Source: a virus. From it: a DNA stretch of 31,412 bases. The position numbers and the translations under genes are program-made. The stretch covers positions 1 to 31,412 of the IMG/VR virus record IMGVR_UViG_3300019124_000100. The stretch is one strand, 5' to 3'. Numbering within the stretch: the first letter of the stretch is position 1; every line of letters begins with the position of its first letter. The notes under the pieces are model-generated. The model made no database searches. It was given only the letters and a program-made list of their open reading frames with translations, and had not been told where the DNA came from. Below are positions 30,258-31,412 of the stretch, one piece after another.

Positions 30258-31412
30258 TTACCCCCCCGCGGTCTCCTTTTTGCCGAAAAACGCCCGCAGC
30301 GCCTTCAGCACTTCGCCCTTCTCCTTAATGATGCTGTACATGAAGCCGGGCTCGCCGATGTTGCGGTACGCGGACATGAGCGTGCTGCTTCGGTTGTACT
30401 GGTTCACTTCGCCGTAGCCGAACAAATTGCACCGCTTCAGCAGCTCCTTGATGAGCTTCACGCAGCGCTCGTTGTCGCTCGTCAAATTGTCGCCGTCGGA
30501 GAAGTGGAACGGGTAAATGTTGTACTGCGACGGCGGATATTTCGTGTCGATTAGCTCGAGCGCCTTCTGGTACGCCGACGAGCAGATCGTGCCGCCGCTT
30601 TCGCCTTTCGTGAAAAACTCCTCTTCGGTGACGACCTTCGCTTCGGTGTGGTGGGCGATGAACACGATTTCGACGTGCTCGTATTTACGGCGCAGGAAGC
30701 GGGTCATCCAGAAGAAGAAGCTGCGCGCGCAGTACTTTTCGAAGGAGCCCATCGAGCCGCTCGTATCCATCATCGCGATGATGAGGGCGCTGGACTCCGG
30801 CTTTTGGATCGTCTCCCACGTCTTGAACCGCAGGTCGTCCGGCGTGATGCCGCCGAAGCCGCGCACGCCCTGCGTCGCGTTGCGCTTCAAGTTCTCGAGC
30901 AGCGTGCGCTTGCGGTCGATGTTGCTCATCATGCCCTTCTTGCGCACGTCGGTGAAGCGGATATGCTCCGTTTGGACGATCTGCTTCTCTTTCCGCTTCA
31001 GGTCCGGCAGCTCCCAATCCTCGAACAGGACGTTCTCGAGCTCCTCCATGTCGACTTCGGCCTCGTACACGTCGTCGCCGGGCTTGTCGCCGGCGCCGCC
31101 CTCGCCGCTGCCCTGCTGCGCCGGCTGCGGGTCGCGCCCGAGCACGTCGCCGACCTTGCTGTCTCCGTCGCCTTGGCCGACGTGCTTGCTCTTGGTGTAG
31201 TTGAAGCGGAAGCGGAATTCGTCGAGGCTCTTGATCGGAACCCGCACTTGCTTCCGGCCGTCCGACAGGATAATGCTTTCGTCGGACACGATGTCGGACA
31301 GGTTTCGTTTTAACGCGTCTTTCACGCGCTGCTGATGCCGGGATTGGTCTTCGTACCCTTTGCGGTGGAGCGACCAATCCTCCCGGGAAACGATAAATAA
31401 CGGCTCCGTCAT
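30258..31412 (-). CDS. yhbH: Sporulation protein YhbH (DUF444 family)
   Basis: The 384-aa frame starts with the typical [20 protein letters not shown] at the very edge of the window and is complete. It has a basic N-terminal region, a Gly/Asp-rich low-complexity linker ([20 protein letters not shown]) and a C-terminal von Willebrand A-like domain. That domain carries a MIDAS motif MMDTSGSMG and the following Thr/Asp residues (GGTICSS, HFSDGDN). YhbH is made in sporulation and starvation and is genetically linked to the PrkA kinase (compare enterobacterial YeaG/YeaH). GC content is high and matches a host chromosome. Confidence 0.95.
   Translation of the reverse strand: MTEPLFIVSREDWSLHRKGYEDQSRHQQRVKDALKRNLSDIVSDESIILSDGRKQVRVPIKSLDEFRFRFNYTKSKHVGQGDGDSKVGDVLGRDPQPAQQGSGEGGAGDKPGDDVYEAEVDMEELENVLFEDWELPDLKRKEKQIVQTEHIRFTDVRKKGMMSNIDRKRTLLENLKRNATQGVRGFGGITPDDLRFKTWETIQKPESSALIIAMMDTSGSMGSFEKYCARSFFFWMTRFLRRKYEHVEIVFIAHHTEAKVVTEEEFFTKGESGGTICSSAYQKALELIDTKYPPSQYNIYPFHFSDGDNLTSDNERCVKLIKELLKRCNLFGYGEVNQYNRSSTLMSAYRNIGEPGFMYSIIKEKGEVLKALRAFFGKKETAGG

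Noticed and set aside
30517-31313. Long plus-strand frames antisense to yhbH
   Set aside because: Shadows of a GC-rich host gene whose product is clearly recognised.
1-31412. CRISPR array, IS element or rRNA
   Set aside because: No spaced identical repeats of CRISPR length, no transposase and no rRNA-like sequence seen on either strand.

Overview
The window is the late half of an integrated, siphovirus-like prophage (about positions 1 to 30,070), followed by about 1.3 kb of host chromosome on the minus strand. The host part carries yhbH and the first 59 codons of spoVR. Those two genes belong to the prkA-yhbH-spoVR sporulation cluster of spore-forming Bacillota. Together with the GC-rich coding sequence, the strong GGAGG ribosome sites and the frequent GTG/TTG starts, this suggests a Paenibacillus/Cohnella-like endospore former. 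The genus is an inference; no rRNA or other marker is present.

Layout. 1-2600: end of a phage cytosine-5 DNA methyltransferase, a small cysteine-rich gene lying between two identical 15-bp repeats, an AT-rich minus-strand membrane-protein gene, and small unknown genes. 2666-4700: an ArpU-like late regulator, several tiny genes and a catalytic-domain-only tyrosine recombinase. 4740-8641: packaging module (HTH-type small terminase candidate, HNH nuclease joined to a P-loop domain, P27-like small terminase candidate, large terminase). 8644-13611: HK97-type head and connector genes (portal, protease, major capsid, connector, head closure, gp10-like, tail terminator). 13648-24592: tail genes (tube protein with an Ig-like domain, tail assembly chaperone pair joined by a -1 frameshift, tape measure, Dit, a fibre with an SGNH hydrolase domain, an unknown tail protein, a Tal-like protein). 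24614-26871: a secreted accessory protein with its own promoter and terminator, then holin and amidase. 26870-27400: two small minus-strand genes, one an HTH regulator. 27511-27611: a regular array of TTCC(G) motifs. 27706-30049: a plasmid-like module (FtsK/TraC-type translocase, replication-relaxation protein, VirB2/TrbC-like membrane protein). 30058-31412: truncated spoVR and yhbH.

How it fits together. The late genes form a colinear plus-strand operon series with many 4-bp stop/start overlaps, broken by intrinsic terminators after 6459, 14556, 25296, 25515 and 26788. ArpU is the likely late activator. The most notable biology is at the right end. The spoVR reading frame matches the family up to ...HWSFGK and then runs into foreign sequence and a stop, so the element appears to have integrated inside a sporulation gene. 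By analogy with the skin element in sigK and SPbeta in spsM, excision could restore spoVR. Second is the roughly 12.5-bp iteron-like array just ahead of the FtsK/replication-relaxation genes, a candidate origin or operator. The left end of the prophage, its integrase, its lysogeny region and the rest of spoVR lie outside the window.
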